Positions 27,300 through 35,782 of a DNA stretch of 64,000 nt are shown here, in pieces (the stretch's first letter is position 1; every line of letters begins with the position of its first letter). The translations under genes were made by a program, and so were the position numbers. The stretch is taken from positions 4,835,001 through 4,899,000 of the forward strand of contig NC_009901.1 of assembly GCF_000018285.1 (NCBI RefSeq), in the 5' to 3' direction. The notes beneath the pieces are model-generated. The model was given only the letters and a program-made list of their open reading frames with translations. It did no database searches and had not been told where the DNA came from. The stretch comes from Shewanella pealeana ATCC 700345. Its GTDB lineage: Bacteria; Pseudomonadota; Gammaproteobacteria; Enterobacterales; Shewanellaceae.

Positions 27300-27301
27300 A
27301 C

Positions 27302-27877
27302 ATGGCTGAGTTAAAGCGTAAATCCAATCGCAAACTGATCATAATGCTAATTATTGGCGCTGTGGGCATGTTTGGCTTTGGATTTGCGCTTGTTCCTTTG
27401 TACGACGTGTTGTGCGACGCACTGGGGATTAACGGTAAAACCCAAAATACCGCCAGCGTTTATCAGCCCGTTGTAATAGATAAAAACAGAACCATTACCG
27501 TAGAGTTTGTGTCTCAGGTGCAAAGTGATATGCCTTGGACGTTCAAACCAGAGGTTAATACTATGCAAGTTCACCCCGGCGAGCTTATACGGACTCATTT
27601 TGTTGCAACAAATTTGTCTGCAAACCATATTGTTGGCCAAGCGATTCCGTCGGTGTCTCCCGGGCAAGGCGCCGCTTATTTTAATAAAACGGAATGTTTC
27701 TGTTTCAATCAGCAAGTATTAAAGGCCAATGCCGAAGCTGATCTCCCACTGATATTTTTTGTGGATCCCGAATTACCAGATTCAATATCAACCTTGACCC
27801 TCTCTTATACGCTCTACAACATCACCGACAAAGGCTATGTCGCCAGCACTGCTGTAGAGCAAGGAGCTGCTAGATGA
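27302..27877 (+). CDS. ctaG: CtaG/Cox11, CuB-insertion chaperone
   Basis: Cox11 delivers copper to the CuB site of subunit I. The 191-aa protein has one N-terminal TM segment (LIIMLIIGAVGMFGFGFALVPLY), the DVLCDALGINGKT motif, a beta-sandwich domain and the conserved copper-binding CFCFNQQ. The ATG at 27302 lies 2 bp after the ctaD stop with GAGGTGAAG upstream; the longer frame from 27215 runs inside ctaD and is rejected. Its stop overlaps the ctaE start by 4 bp. Confidence 0.95.
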   Translation: MAELKRKSNRKLIIMLIIGAVGMFGFGFALVPLYDVLCDALGINGKTQNTASVYQPVVIDKNRTITVEFVSQVQSDMPWTFKPEVNTMQVHPGELIRTHFVATNLSANHIVGQAIPSVSPGQGAAYFNKTECFCFNQQVLKANAEADLPLIFFVDPELPDSISTLTLSYTLYNITDKGYVASTAVEQGAAR

Positions 27878-28755
27878 CCATTGAAAATAAGCACGAAAAT
27901 TATTACGTTCCAGAGCAAAGCGCTTGGCCGATTATCGGTGCAATTGGACTATTTCTGATCGCCTTTGGTGCTGGTAGCTATGTTTCACAACTGCAAGCAG
28001 AAGGCGGCAGCGGCGGCTATATCCTACTCGCAGGGATTGCCGTGATTATATTTATGATCTTTGGCTGGTTTAGAACCGTTATAGCCGAATCGATGGCAGG
28101 CCTCTACTCCAAGCAGATGGATCGCTCTTTTAGGCAAGGCATGAGCTGGTTTATTTTCTCTGAAGTCATGTTCTTTGCCGCCTTTTTCGGTGCGTTATTT
28201 TATGCCCGTATGATATCAGTGCCTTGGTTAGGTGGTGCATCGAATAACGCCATGACCAATGAAGTGTTATGGCCAACCTTTGAAGCTGTTTGGCCGCTAA
28301 TCACTACACCAGACGGCAGCACGACCCAAGCTATGGGCTGGATGGGTCTGCCCTTGTATAACACCTTAATCCTATTGACCTCCTCTGTAACATTACACTT
28401 TGCCCACGTGGGGCTCGAGAAAGATAAACGTAAAGCGTTAACCATTTGGTTAGGCCTGACTATTTTATTGGGTATCGCTTTCCTAGGCTTGCAAGCTGAA
28501 GAGTATATTCATGCCTACCAAGAGATGGGACTGACTCTAGATGCGGGCGTTTACGGCAACACCTTCTTCCTATTAACGGGCTTTCACGGAATGCACGTCA
28601 CCTTAGGTACCGTGTTTCTGATAGTGCTATTTTTTAGAGTGCTCAAGGGGCATTTTACCCCAGATAAGCACTTTGCCTTCCAAGCTGGTGCTTGGTATTG
28701 GCACTTTGTTGATGTGGTGTGGCTGTGTCTATTTATCTTTGTGTATGTACTTTAA
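27874..28755 (+). CDS. ctaE: Cytochrome c oxidase subunit III
   Basis: Subunit III stabilises the core oxidase and supports proton uptake. The 293-aa protein has seven predicted TM helices and the family motifs FRTVIAESMAGLYSKQMDRSFRQGMSWFIFSE, FFLLTGFHGMHVTLGT and the ending FQAGAWYWHFVDVVWLCLFIFVYVL. Translation is coupled to ctaG through an ATGA overlap. Confidence 0.97.
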   Translation: MTIENKHENYYVPEQSAWPIIGAIGLFLIAFGAGSYVSQLQAEGGSGGYILLAGIAVIIFMIFGWFRTVIAESMAGLYSKQMDRSFRQGMSWFIFSEVMFFAAFFGALFYARMISVPWLGGASNNAMTNEVLWPTFEAVWPLITTPDGSTTQAMGWMGLPLYNTLILLTSSVTLHFAHVGLEKDKRKALTIWLGLTILLGIAFLGLQAEEYIHAYQEMGLTLDAGVYGNTFFLLTGFHGMHVTLGTVFLIVLFFRVLKGHFTPDKHFAFQAGAWYWHFVDVVWLCLFIFVYVL

Positions 28756-28775
28756 TCCAAGATAGAACTTAACCA

Positions 28776-28994
28776 TTAATAGGGCCTGGAGTTAGGAGCA
28801 ATGACTCCAGTCCCTAACGCCACTAGCAGTAAAAAAACGACCAATACAGAGAACAGAACCCGTCGACCTAAGAATTGGCTCATAGGAACTGATGTCTCTC
28901 CTTTCACCATAATAAACAGGGCGCGGCCTAGATTAAACAGTATGAATAGCAGTAGCAGCACTAGGACCAATTTAAAGATTAACAAAACAGACAT
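28776..28994 (-). CDS. DUF2909 twin-transmembrane protein, antisense inside the oxidase operon
   Basis: A 72-residue protein (MSVLLIFKLVLVLLLLFILFN...) with two TM helices joined by a short polar loop with GRRV, matching the DUF2909 'twin transmembrane' family usually found beside cox genes. Its GAGGAG ribosome-binding site is strong, and it starts at 28994 even though the frame is open further upstream. It is encoded opposite to the cox genes in the gap between ctaE and the SURF1 gene, an arrangement also seen in other gammaproteobacteria. Confidence 0.82.
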   Translation of the reverse strand: MSVLLIFKLVLVLLLLFILFNLGRALFIMVKGETSVPMSQFLGRRVLFSVLVVFLLLVALGTGVIAPNSRPY

Positions 28995-29013
28995 GGGCTC
29001 TCCTCGTGTTAAG

Positions 29014-29727
29014 ATGAATCTTGCTTGGTTATTTATTGTGCTTCTTACTGTGATAGTGTTTTCAGTTTTGGTCAAGTTAGGTTTTTGGCAACTTGAACGC
29101 GCCCATTTTAAGGCTAACTGGCAACAACAGCTGAGCGAAAGACAAGCCGCCTCTGTACTCAGCTATCCTCAGTTACTCAATATTTCTAAAGATGAAGCCT
29201 TAACTGGTTTTAAACTCAAAACTTCAGTGAGCCCAGTCTCGACAGATATCTTTCTGCTCGATAATCAGGTTTATCAGGGAAGAGTGGGCTACCTTGCTCT
29301 ACAAGCTGTGCAAGTGAGTGAGCTAGAGCCTTGGTTACTGGTCGAACTCGGCTTTATCCCCGCAGGGCTCAGCCGCTCACAACTACCCAATGTAAAACCC
29401 ATTAGTCAGCCAAGCGTTTTAGAGGGCCGCGTTTATCAAAAGCAGATAAACCCAATGAGCTCAGAATTAATGGCCGAAACCGCTTGGCCCAAACGCATCC
29501 AAAACCTCAATATTCCCCAGATAGCTCAATTGATTGATAAGCCTTTAGCCAGTGTAGTCTTACAGCCAAGTAACCTCGACAACACATACCCTCACCCGTG
29601 GCAGCCTATTCCACTCTCTTCACAGAAGCATCAAGGTTATGCCGTACAATGGTTTTCAATGGCGGGCGTGTTTGCATTGCTAATGGGATATCTGTTGTTT
29701 CGTAAACTAAAACAGCCTGATAGATAA
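29014..29727 (+). CDS. SURF1-family oxidase assembly protein
   Basis: SURF1 helps insert haem a into subunit I. The protein has an N-terminal TM (MNLAWLFIVLLTVIVFSVLVKLGFWQLERA), the motif GFWQLERAHFK typical of the family, a central soluble domain, and a C-terminal TM (GYAVQWFSMAGVFALLMGYLLF). The ATG at 29014 gives 237 aa; an ATG at 28993 is also possible and would overlap the start of the divergent DUF2909 gene by 2 bp. The frame open from 28801 is antisense to DUF2909 and not used. Confidence 0.88.
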   Translation: MNLAWLFIVLLTVIVFSVLVKLGFWQLERAHFKANWQQQLSERQAASVLSYPQLLNISKDEALTGFKLKTSVSPVSTDIFLLDNQVYQGRVGYLALQAVQVSELEPWLLVELGFIPAGLSRSQLPNVKPISQPSVLEGRVYQKQINPMSSELMAETAWPKRIQNLNIPQIAQLIDKPLASVVLQPSNLDNTYPHPWQPIPLSSQKHQGYAVQWFSMAGVFALLMGYLLFRKLKQPDR

Positions 29728-29922
29728 CAAGGTCATTAGCCTATTGCCAATGACAGATAGACACTGTAGGTTAGAAATTAAGCGACCTAGCCGTTCCGGG
29801 AAGCTCAATTCTGATCAATTATTTTGATGGATTATTCTCAACCGTTTTTTAGCCGTTAATGACTAACTATATGCGTTAGCAGGTGCGCTAAATAGGATGA
29901 AATAACAGAAAGAGGAGATGGA

Positions 29923-30465
29923 ATGAACTCCCCCAAAAAGAACGGCAAGAAAACGCTAATGTTATTAATACTGGCTTTTGCCCTGCCCGTCATGGCGGCA
30001 AAACTAGTACTCAGTTTCAATCTATACAATGGTGGCGCGACCAATAAAGGTCAGCTATTAGATAGCGTCAGCTATACCAATCTAGCCATGGCTAATCCTC
30101 AGCCTCAAGAGTGGCAACTGTTATATCAATTACCTCGCCATTGCGATGTCATCTGTGAAGATAGGCTCTATATCTTACAGCAGAGCCATATTGCCCTCGG
30201 CCGTAATCAAGACCGCGTACACACCATCATTATGGTTAATCAGCAAAGTGATACTGCCGCATTAACAGGCTTCGATTTTGTTACTGCCACACCATCTAAG
30301 CAGCTTAGCCAATTACTCAACCAACAAGAATTCATTATCGTCGATCCCCTCGGCAGTTTAGTCATGAGCTATCCAATAGCCGAAGATCATCAAGCACAGA
30401 TCATGCAAGGCAAGGCCTTAGTCGCCGATCTACGTAAGCTACTCAAGCTTTCGCGAATTGGCTAA
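29923..30465 (+). CDS. Conserved hypothetical oxidase-cluster protein with one TM anchor
   Basis: A 180-residue protein with a Lys-rich N-terminus, a single TM segment (LMLLILAFALPVMAAKLVLS) and a periplasmic domain containing a Cys pair (RHCDVICEDRLYILQQSHIALG). The domain ends LVMSYPIAEDHQAQIMQGKALVADLRKLLKLSRIG, a pattern like the C-terminal part of a thioredoxin-fold or Sco-like protein that has lost its canonical CXXXC. Similar proteins occur between SURF1 and ctaA in Shewanella and Pseudomonas oxidase clusters. No function is known to me; a role in copper or thiol handling during assembly is a guess. Confidence 0.75.
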   Translation: MNSPKKNGKKTLMLLILAFALPVMAAKLVLSFNLYNGGATNKGQLLDSVSYTNLAMANPQPQEWQLLYQLPRHCDVICEDRLYILQQSHIALGRNQDRVHTIIMVNQQSDTAALTGFDFVTATPSKQLSQLLNQQEFIIVDPLGSLVMSYPIAEDHQAQIMQGKALVADLRKLLKLSRIG

Positions 30466-30477
30466 AGGGGGGCTTTT

Positions 30478-30621
30478 ATGAAAAATCAGTCTATGCAGAT
30501 TAAGTCGTTATTAAAAGTCACCTTAGTGTTTAACTTATGCGTCATTATGCATAGGCAAGCCTATTCCCTATTAGCCATGACCAAATCCAGCCTTATTGGA
30601 GGTGGTTACCATGCAGATTAA
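30478..30621 (+). CDS. 47-codon ORF duplicating the ctaA N-terminus, overlapping ctaA
   Basis: Begins MKNQSMQIKSLLKVTLVFNLCVIM with a strong GGGGGG-rich site 7 bp upstream, then diverges and ends GGGYHAD-stop within the ctaA start (11-bp overlap, different frame). MQIKSLLK-TLVF is shared with the ctaA product (MQIKSLLKITLVFTLCVIL) and the DNA is closely similar over about 60 bp, so this looks like a partial tandem duplication of the ctaA start. It may be a translated leader coupling to ctaA or simply a remnant. Confidence 0.5.
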   Translation: MKNQSMQIKSLLKVTLVFNLCVIMHRQAYSLLAMTKSSLIGGGYHAD

Positions 30622-31594
30622 GTCGTTATTAAAGATCACCTTAGTGTTTACTCTGTGTGTGATTTTAATGGGTGCCTACACTCGCCTATCTGATGCGGGC
30701 CTTGGTTGCCCAGACTGGCCAGGCTGCTACGGTATGCTCAAGGTGCCTACCGAGATCCACGAGTTAAATCAAGTTCAACAGGCATTCCCAGAACATACTG
30801 TCGAAACTGAAAAAGCTTGGCTAGAGATGATCCATCGCTATATCGCCGGCACCTTAGGCTTGCTAGTCCTACTAATTTTAGTACTCAGTCTTAAGACTGA
30901 TGATGCCCCTAAGAAGCTGCCTATGTTTATAGCCGCGCTCATTATCTTTCAAGCGGCATTAGGCATGTGGACCGTAACGATGAAGTTGATGCCGATTATT
31001 GTGATGGCACATCTACTGGGCGGGTTTGCGCTATTTTCACTACTGTTATTGCTCTATCTTCGCAGCAAACCACTACGGATCCCAGGTGGTGACCCTGCAG
31101 CACGTAAACTGGCTGGCTTTGCCGCTATCTGTATCGGCGTTTTACTGCTGCAAATCGTATTAGGCGGCTGGACATCATCAAATTATGCCGCGCTCGCCTG
31201 CACCACATTGCCTTTGTGTGAGGGGAATTGGGTCGACAACCTAAGCTTTGCTAAAGCCTTCTCACCTTTTCAAGGGGATCATGCCAGCTTCGAATATGGC
31301 GTTTTAGATTACCCAGCCAGAATGACTATTCATGTGGCCCACCGCGTCGGTGCCATCATTACTGCAGCCATGCTGTTGTACTTAGCATTTAAGCTCATTA
31401 CCACGGCAAAATCTACCACGATACGTAATGCCGCTTGGCTACTCATGGCACTCGTGTTCGTTCAAGTGGGACTAGGGATTGGTAATGTCGTCTTACACCT
31501 GCCGCTAGGTATCGCCGTCTCTCATAACGCTGGTGCAGCACTGTTGCTGCTTACCTTAGTATTTATCAACTACGCCTTATGGCGCAAAGCATAG
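30611..31594 (+). CDS. ctaA: Haem A synthase CtaA (COX15 type)
   Basis: CtaA oxidises the methyl group of haem O to the formyl group of haem A. The 327-aa protein has eight TM helices in two homologous halves and the expected motifs: TRLSDAGLGCPDWPGCYG with its Cys pair, EMIHRYIAGTLG (His ligand), a second Cys pair in ALACTTLPLCEGNW, and IHVAHRVGAIIT plus AVSHNAGAALLLL (His ligands). The ATG at 30611 has GGAGGT 7 bp upstream; a TTG at 30596 inside that site is rejected. Confidence 0.95.
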   Translation: MQIKSLLKITLVFTLCVILMGAYTRLSDAGLGCPDWPGCYGMLKVPTEIHELNQVQQAFPEHTVETEKAWLEMIHRYIAGTLGLLVLLILVLSLKTDDAPKKLPMFIAALIIFQAALGMWTVTMKLMPIIVMAHLLGGFALFSLLLLLYLRSKPLRIPGGDPAARKLAGFAAICIGVLLLQIVLGGWTSSNYAALACTTLPLCEGNWVDNLSFAKAFSPFQGDHASFEYGVLDYPARMTIHVAHRVGAIITAAMLLYLAFKLITTAKSTTIRNAAWLLMALVFVQVGLGIGNVVLHLPLGIAVSHNAGAALLLLTLVFINYALWRKA

Positions 31595-31604
31595 AGGGCC
31601 TTAA

Positions 31605-31661
31605 ATGACAACGACTAACGCCCTGATCTTACCGCACCAATACATCGCGAGGTTTCACTAA
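31605..31661 (+). CDS. 18-codon leader ORF coupled to ctaB
   Basis: [18 protein letters not shown], with a GAGGG site upstream and a TAA that shares its last base with the ctaB ATG (TAATG). Its position suggests translational coupling to ctaB. It is too short to test by composition and could be fortuitous. Confidence 0.3.
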   Translation: MTTTNALILPHQYIARFH

Positions 31662-32566
31662 TGGCAAAACAGATCGCATTACCAAGAAGCCAAACAAGCC
31701 CGCTATTTCAATGGCGCGCCTATTATGAAATGACTAAGCCTAAAGTCGTCGCACTTATGCTGCTCACAGTTTTAGTGGGTATGTGTTTAGCCGTCCCGGG
31801 GACCGTTCCACTCGTGCCATTAATTGCTGGCATGGCAGGGATTGGCATGATGGCAGGCTCTGCCGCTGCCTTTAATCATTTAATCGATCGCCGCATCGAC
31901 GGATTAATGGCTCGAACCTACAACCGCCCACTGCCTAAAGGGCGGATCTCGATAATCAAGGCGATTAGCTTTGCCTCTATTCTAGGGACATTAGGTTTCA
32001 TCATCCTCTATGCCTTAGTAAATCCACTCACCGCCTGGCTCACCTTTGCCAGCTTAATCGGTTATGCCGTGGTTTATACCGCTTACTTGAAACGAGCGAC
32101 GCCGCAAAACATTGTGGTTGGGGGCTTGGCTGGAGCCATGCCCCCACTGCTAGGTTGGACTGCAGTAACGGGAGAGTTTCATGGTAATGCACTGCTGCTG
32201 GTGATCATCATCTTTGCATGGACGCCGCCTCATTTCTGGGCGCTAGCGATTCACCGTAAGGCCGAATATGCCAAGGTGGATATTCCTATGTTGCCGGTTA
32301 CTCACGGCGTTGAATTCACCAAAACCTGCATCTTTCTCTATACGGTATTGTTAGCCATAGCCTGTTTATTACCAGTATTAGTCGGCATGTGCGGCCCGGT
32401 TTATCTAGTAAGTTCAACCCTGCTCAGTGCTGGCTTTATCTATAAAGCTTGGCAGCTCAAGTTCCATGAAACCCCTGGGCTTGCGATGAATGTATTTAAG
32501 TTTTCTATCTATCACTTAATGCTGCTATTTATCGCTTTACTGGTCGATCATTATTTATGGGTGTAA
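31661..32566 (+). CDS. ctaB: Protohaem IX farnesyltransferase (haem O synthase)
   Basis: CtaB/CyoE transfers a farnesyl group to haem B to make haem O, the substrate of CtaA. The 301-aa UbiA-family protein has about nine TM helices, the first Asp-rich motif [21 protein letters not shown], the second region [26 protein letters not shown], and [26 protein letters not shown]. It follows ctaA by 66 bp, so the two haem A genes should be made together. Confidence 0.96.
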   Translation: MAKQIALPRSQTSPLFQWRAYYEMTKPKVVALMLLTVLVGMCLAVPGTVPLVPLIAGMAGIGMMAGSAAAFNHLIDRRIDGLMARTYNRPLPKGRISIIKAISFASILGTLGFIILYALVNPLTAWLTFASLIGYAVVYTAYLKRATPQNIVVGGLAGAMPPLLGWTAVTGEFHGNALLLVIIIFAWTPPHFWALAIHRKAEYAKVDIPMLPVTHGVEFTKTCIFLYTVLLAIACLLPVLVGMCGPVYLVSSTLLSAGFIYKAWQLKFHETPGLAMNVFKFSIYHLMLLFIALLVDHYLWV

Positions 32567-32600
32567 CGAGAACAAGCCCGTTACCGAGCGAGGATAAACC

Positions 32601-33230
32601 ATGAAACTCACCTGGATAATTGCGGCCGTGTTAATGGTAGCAGCGGGCGTATACGCAAGCATACAGTTAGCTCAGCCAAAGAACTTAGCGCTGCAAACCA
32701 GCTTCGAGTATCCGGCGCCGCTGCCATTAGCGCCTTTCTCGCTAACAGATCAACGGGGCAATAGCTTTAGCAATACCGACCTGCTTGGCAAGTGGAGTCT
32801 GTTTTTCATCGGCTACACCTCCTGCCCAGATGTTTGCCCTACCACCATGGGCAAGTTGAGCTCAGCCTACCCCAAGCTCACAGACAAAGCCGAGCTGCAG
32901 GTGATTTTCCTGTCGGTCGATCCTCAAAGAGACTCTACAGAAACCTTAGAAAACTATATTAAATTCTTTAATCCCGAGTTTATCGCCGTAACCGGAGAGC
33001 ATAGCCAGTTGTTTCCGGTGACTCGCAGCTTAGGTTTCGTCTATGCCATGGTAGGAAATGGCCCTGATTATCAGGTCGATCACAGCGCCTCATTTGCCTT
33101 AGTTTCACCTCAAGGGGAGAAGATCGCCATCATCAAGCCGAAATCGAGTAGTCCGGGAAAACTGCCGCAGATCAAAAATAGCGATTTAATTCATGACGTC
33201 AATGCAATTATTGATAAGTATTCCGGTTAA
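32601..33230 (+). CDS. Sco1/SenC-family copper chaperone
   Basis: Sco proteins deliver copper to, or reduce, the CuA site of oxidase subunit II. The 209-aa protein has an N-terminal anchor (LTWIIAAVLMVAAGVYASI), the metal-binding CXXXC in GYTSCPDVCPTTMG, and the distal copper-ligand His in YQVDHSASFALVSPQG. It is the last gene of the oxidase operon and logically pairs with CtaC. Confidence 0.93.
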   Translation: MKLTWIIAAVLMVAAGVYASIQLAQPKNLALQTSFEYPAPLPLAPFSLTDQRGNSFSNTDLLGKWSLFFIGYTSCPDVCPTTMGKLSSAYPKLTDKAELQVIFLSVDPQRDSTETLENYIKFFNPEFIAVTGEHSQLFPVTRSLGFVYAMVGNGPDYQVDHSASFALVSPQGEKIAIIKPKSSSPGKLPQIKNSDLIHDVNAIIDKYSG

Positions 33231-33251
33231 TACACATCGTAAAATTCGAGC

Positions 33252-33278
33252 AAAAAAAAACGCCAATGATGACGTTTT
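33252..33278 (+). terminator. Weak hairpin after the oxidase operon
   Basis: AAAAACG and CGTTTT arms are separated by about 10 nt, followed by TATTTTG, 21 bp past the sco stop. The stem is mainly A-T, and it may act for both convergent genes. Confidence 0.4.
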
Positions 33279-33293
33279 ATTTTGCTTTAAAAG

Positions 33294-34340
33294 CTATTCA
33301 GCAATCCACTGACCGTTTGACTTAGGCCTAATCCAAGGCTGTGAGAACCAGTAGTAACTACCTTTACTCTTACTTGGCGCGGTACAGTTATAACGTGAGC
33401 GCCCCGCAGGCAAATCAAGCTCGGCCTGAATACTAAACTCATTATCAGAGATCCAACTTGGCTTCTTAGCACCTTGTCCCTGAATAAAGCACATCAGCTG
33501 TGACGCATTGATATCACTCATATCTAGGGTCACCTTAATCTCTGGTCGCCATTGGCCTTGAGCCAACTCAGGGTTGCTATTCGTTTGAGCCAGCACAGGC
33601 ATATTCAAACTATGCAGCTTTACCTTTAGGCTGTTGAGGTCGGCATAAACACCTGCTACAGGAAAGCGAGGTAACGCGGTTAATGGCGAGTATGGACCTG
33701 CCGCTCCAGATTGCTGACCAAACGCCACAAAGCCGTGCTTGTCGAGCATATCTTCAATCTGCCGATTGTATTCACCGTATGGGTAAGCCAGCATTTTCAA
33801 GTTTTGCCCTGTCGCCTTAGCAATCTCGGCTTCAGTGCGCAAAATATTGCTCTCGATACGTGCTAGCCATTGCTTATCCGTTTCGCCCGCCTCTTTACGA
33901 ATAAGGTGTTCATGCCCCCAACTATGGTTGGCAATTTCCGCTCCCTCGTTAGATAGCGTGATCAGCTGCTGCCAGCTCATCATTTCGCCATACTCTTTTA
34001 GGATCGGTTCAACCGAGACAAAAAGGGTGTAGGGGAATTTATATTGCTTTAAAATGGGGTGCGCTGTATTAGCAATGCTGCGGTAACCATCATCGAAGGT
34101 GATCGCAATCGTTTTTGCTGGCAGTGCTTTCTTAGCCTTAATTGACTCCACCACAGTTGAAAGTGGCACGACGTTGAAGTTGTTTTCCGCCAGATACTGC
34201 ATCTGCTCTTTAAATTGCGCAGGAGTAACACTGGTGATCGCTGGCGTACTATCCGAAACATGATGATACTGTAGGATCACCGTCGCGTGAGCCGAAAAAC
34301 CTGTCAGCGCAAGTAGCGCTAGCAACACGTTTTTAACCAT
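33294..34340 (-). CDS. Exported polysaccharide deacetylase
   Basis: A carbohydrate esterase 4 (NodB-fold) protein that removes N- or O-acetyl groups from polysaccharides. The 348-aa protein has a signal peptide (MVKNVLLALLALTGFSAHA), motif 1 TFDDGYRS with the catalytic and metal Asp residues, motif 2 NHSWGHEHL (HxxxH metal ligands), and motif 3 LAYPYGEYN. The C-terminal 110 residues form an extra domain ending in a Trp-rich GSYYWFSQPWIRPKS segment that may bind substrate. The target polymer is unknown. Convergent with sco. Confidence 0.88.
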   Translation of the reverse strand: MVKNVLLALLALTGFSAHATVILQYHHVSDSTPAITSVTPAQFKEQMQYLAENNFNVVPLSTVVESIKAKKALPAKTIAITFDDGYRSIANTAHPILKQYKFPYTLFVSVEPILKEYGEMMSWQQLITLSNEGAEIANHSWGHEHLIRKEAGETDKQWLARIESNILRTEAEIAKATGQNLKMLAYPYGEYNRQIEDMLDKHGFVAFGQQSGAAGPYSPLTALPRFPVAGVYADLNSLKVKLHSLNMPVLAQTNSNPELAQGQWRPEIKVTLDMSDINASQLMCFIQGQGAKKPSWISDNEFSIQAELDLPAGRSRYNCTAPSKSKGSYYWFSQPWIRPKSNGQWIAE

Positions 34341-34358
34341 AAATATTAGACCTCTAAA

Positions 34359-35690
34359 ATGATTGCCTTACTGTTAAACCCACAAAAAAACCGACAACTG
34401 TTTGCCCTCGCACTACCGATGATTTTATCAAATATCACGGTGCCATTACTGGGACTTGTCGATACCGCCGTTGTTGGACACCTTAGTAACGCCTATTATT
34501 TAGGCGGTGTGGCAGTTGGGTCAACGATTATAACCTTAATTTTGTGGTTGCTAGGATTTTTACGCATGTCGACCACGGGATTAGTCGCTCAAGCCTATGG
34601 CGCCAACGACACCCAGCAACAATTTAAACTCTTGGTACAAGCAGCAAGTCTAGCACTCCTGTTTGGTATTGCCGCTATCGCATTACAGCTACCCATAGTG
34701 AATTTAGCCATGGCGTTGTCAGATGCCAGCGTCGAAGTCGAGCGCTATTGCCGAGAGTATTTCCAGATCAGGATCTGGTCGACCCCCTTCGCCCTAATGA
34801 ATTTAGTGCTTCTTGGCTGGCTCCTTGGGCGGCAGCAACCTAAGGCCGCGATGTGGCAACTGATTGTGGCAAACCTAGTAAATATCGTATTAGATGTCAT
34901 CTTCGTGCTAGGTCTTGGCTGGGGTGTGAAAGGAGCGGCACTCGCCTCTGTGTTCGCCGATATCTCTGGTTTCTTAGTAGCACTCACCATGGTTCGCAGT
35001 CAGCTTGGTAAGCTAGGTGATTTTAAGTTGCTACAACTCATCAAGCAGCTTTCCCTGCAAAGCTACGCCAAGATGATGAGCCTTAACACAGACATCTTTA
35101 TTCGTAGCCTATGTTTGCAAGCATCATTTGCCTTTATGACTTTTTACGGCGCAGGCTTAGGTGATAATACCGTTGCAGCCAATGCCGTATTACTCAACTT
35201 ATTGCTACTCATCTCCTATGCACTCGATGGCATCGCCTATTATGCAGAGGCCGAGGTGGGTCGAGCTCATGGCCAGAAAAATAGCCGTTTAATGCAGGAA
35301 TCGGTGACATTAGCCTGGGCATGGTCAGCCATTGCCGCATTAGGCTTTACGCTATTTTTTGCCCTCGCGGGTTCGCAGATTATCGCTATGTTGACCAGCA
35401 TCAGTGAAGTACAAGCAGTGGCCGAACAATATCTGATTTGGATTATATTCATCCCCTTGCTCGCCTTTGGCTCCTATCTTTTTGATGGTGTCTATATCGG
35501 TGCAGCTCAGGGCAAGGTGATGCGTAACAGTATGATTCTATCTACTTTTGGCGTATTTTTCCCGGTCTGGTACCTATTAGAACAGCAGGGTAACTTTGCC
35601 TTATGGGCAGCCATGAGCAGCTTTATGCTGGCCCGCAGTGCGTTACTTTCGCTGCATTACTGGTTTAGGCTCAGACTGATTTTAAACTAG
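34359..35690 (+). CDS. MATE-family multidrug/Na+ exporter, DinF branch
   Basis: A 443-aa, 12-TM antiporter with the MATE N-terminus (LFALALPMILSNITVPLLGLVDTAVVGHLS) and the matching second half beginning LNTDIFIRSLCLQASFAFMTFYGAGLG. The combination LVDTAVVGHL and GxxRMSTTGLVAQAYG is typical of the DinF subgroup. E. coli dinF follows lexA and is SOS-controlled; here it is 11 kb from lexA and no SOS box is seen just upstream. Divergent from the deacetylase gene. Confidence 0.88.
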   Translation: MIALLLNPQKNRQLFALALPMILSNITVPLLGLVDTAVVGHLSNAYYLGGVAVGSTIITLILWLLGFLRMSTTGLVAQAYGANDTQQQFKLLVQAASLALLFGIAAIALQLPIVNLAMALSDASVEVERYCREYFQIRIWSTPFALMNLVLLGWLLGRQQPKAAMWQLIVANLVNIVLDVIFVLGLGWGVKGAALASVFADISGFLVALTMVRSQLGKLGDFKLLQLIKQLSLQSYAKMMSLNTDIFIRSLCLQASFAFMTFYGAGLGDNTVAANAVLLNLLLLISYALDGIAYYAEAEVGRAHGQKNSRLMQESVTLAWAWSAIAALGFTLFFALAGSQIIAMLTSISEVQAVAEQYLIWIIFIPLLAFGSYLFDGVYIGAAQGKVMRNSMILSTFGVFFPVWYLLEQQGNFALWAAMSSFMLARSALLSLHYWFRLRLILN

Positions 35691-35720
35691 CTTTTATATT
35701 TGCTTTCTTGAGTAAGAAAC

Positions 35721-35761
35721 AAAAAACGCGACCTAGACTTAGAGCTAGAGCCGCGTTTTTT
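35721..35761. terminator. Bidirectional terminator between the MATE gene and nfuA
   Basis: Outer stem AAAAAACGCG / CGCGTTTTTT with an inner CTAG/CTAG pair, lying between two convergent genes. Confidence 0.8.
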
Positions 35762-35782
35762 ATGCAAATTCTGCATCCAGTA

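Noticed and set aside
27215..27301. Longer N-terminus for ctaG
   Set aside because: It lies within the ctaD coding sequence in another frame; the ATG at 27302 has a good ribosome-binding site and fits Cox11 length.
28801..29013. Longer N-terminus for the SURF1 protein
   Set aside because: It is antisense to the DUF2909 gene and Asn/Thr/Ser/Arg-rich, unlike the SURF1 family.
34280..34358. SOS box ahead of the DinF-like MATE gene
   Set aside because: No CTGT-N8-ACAG is seen upstream, so SOS control is not supported here.
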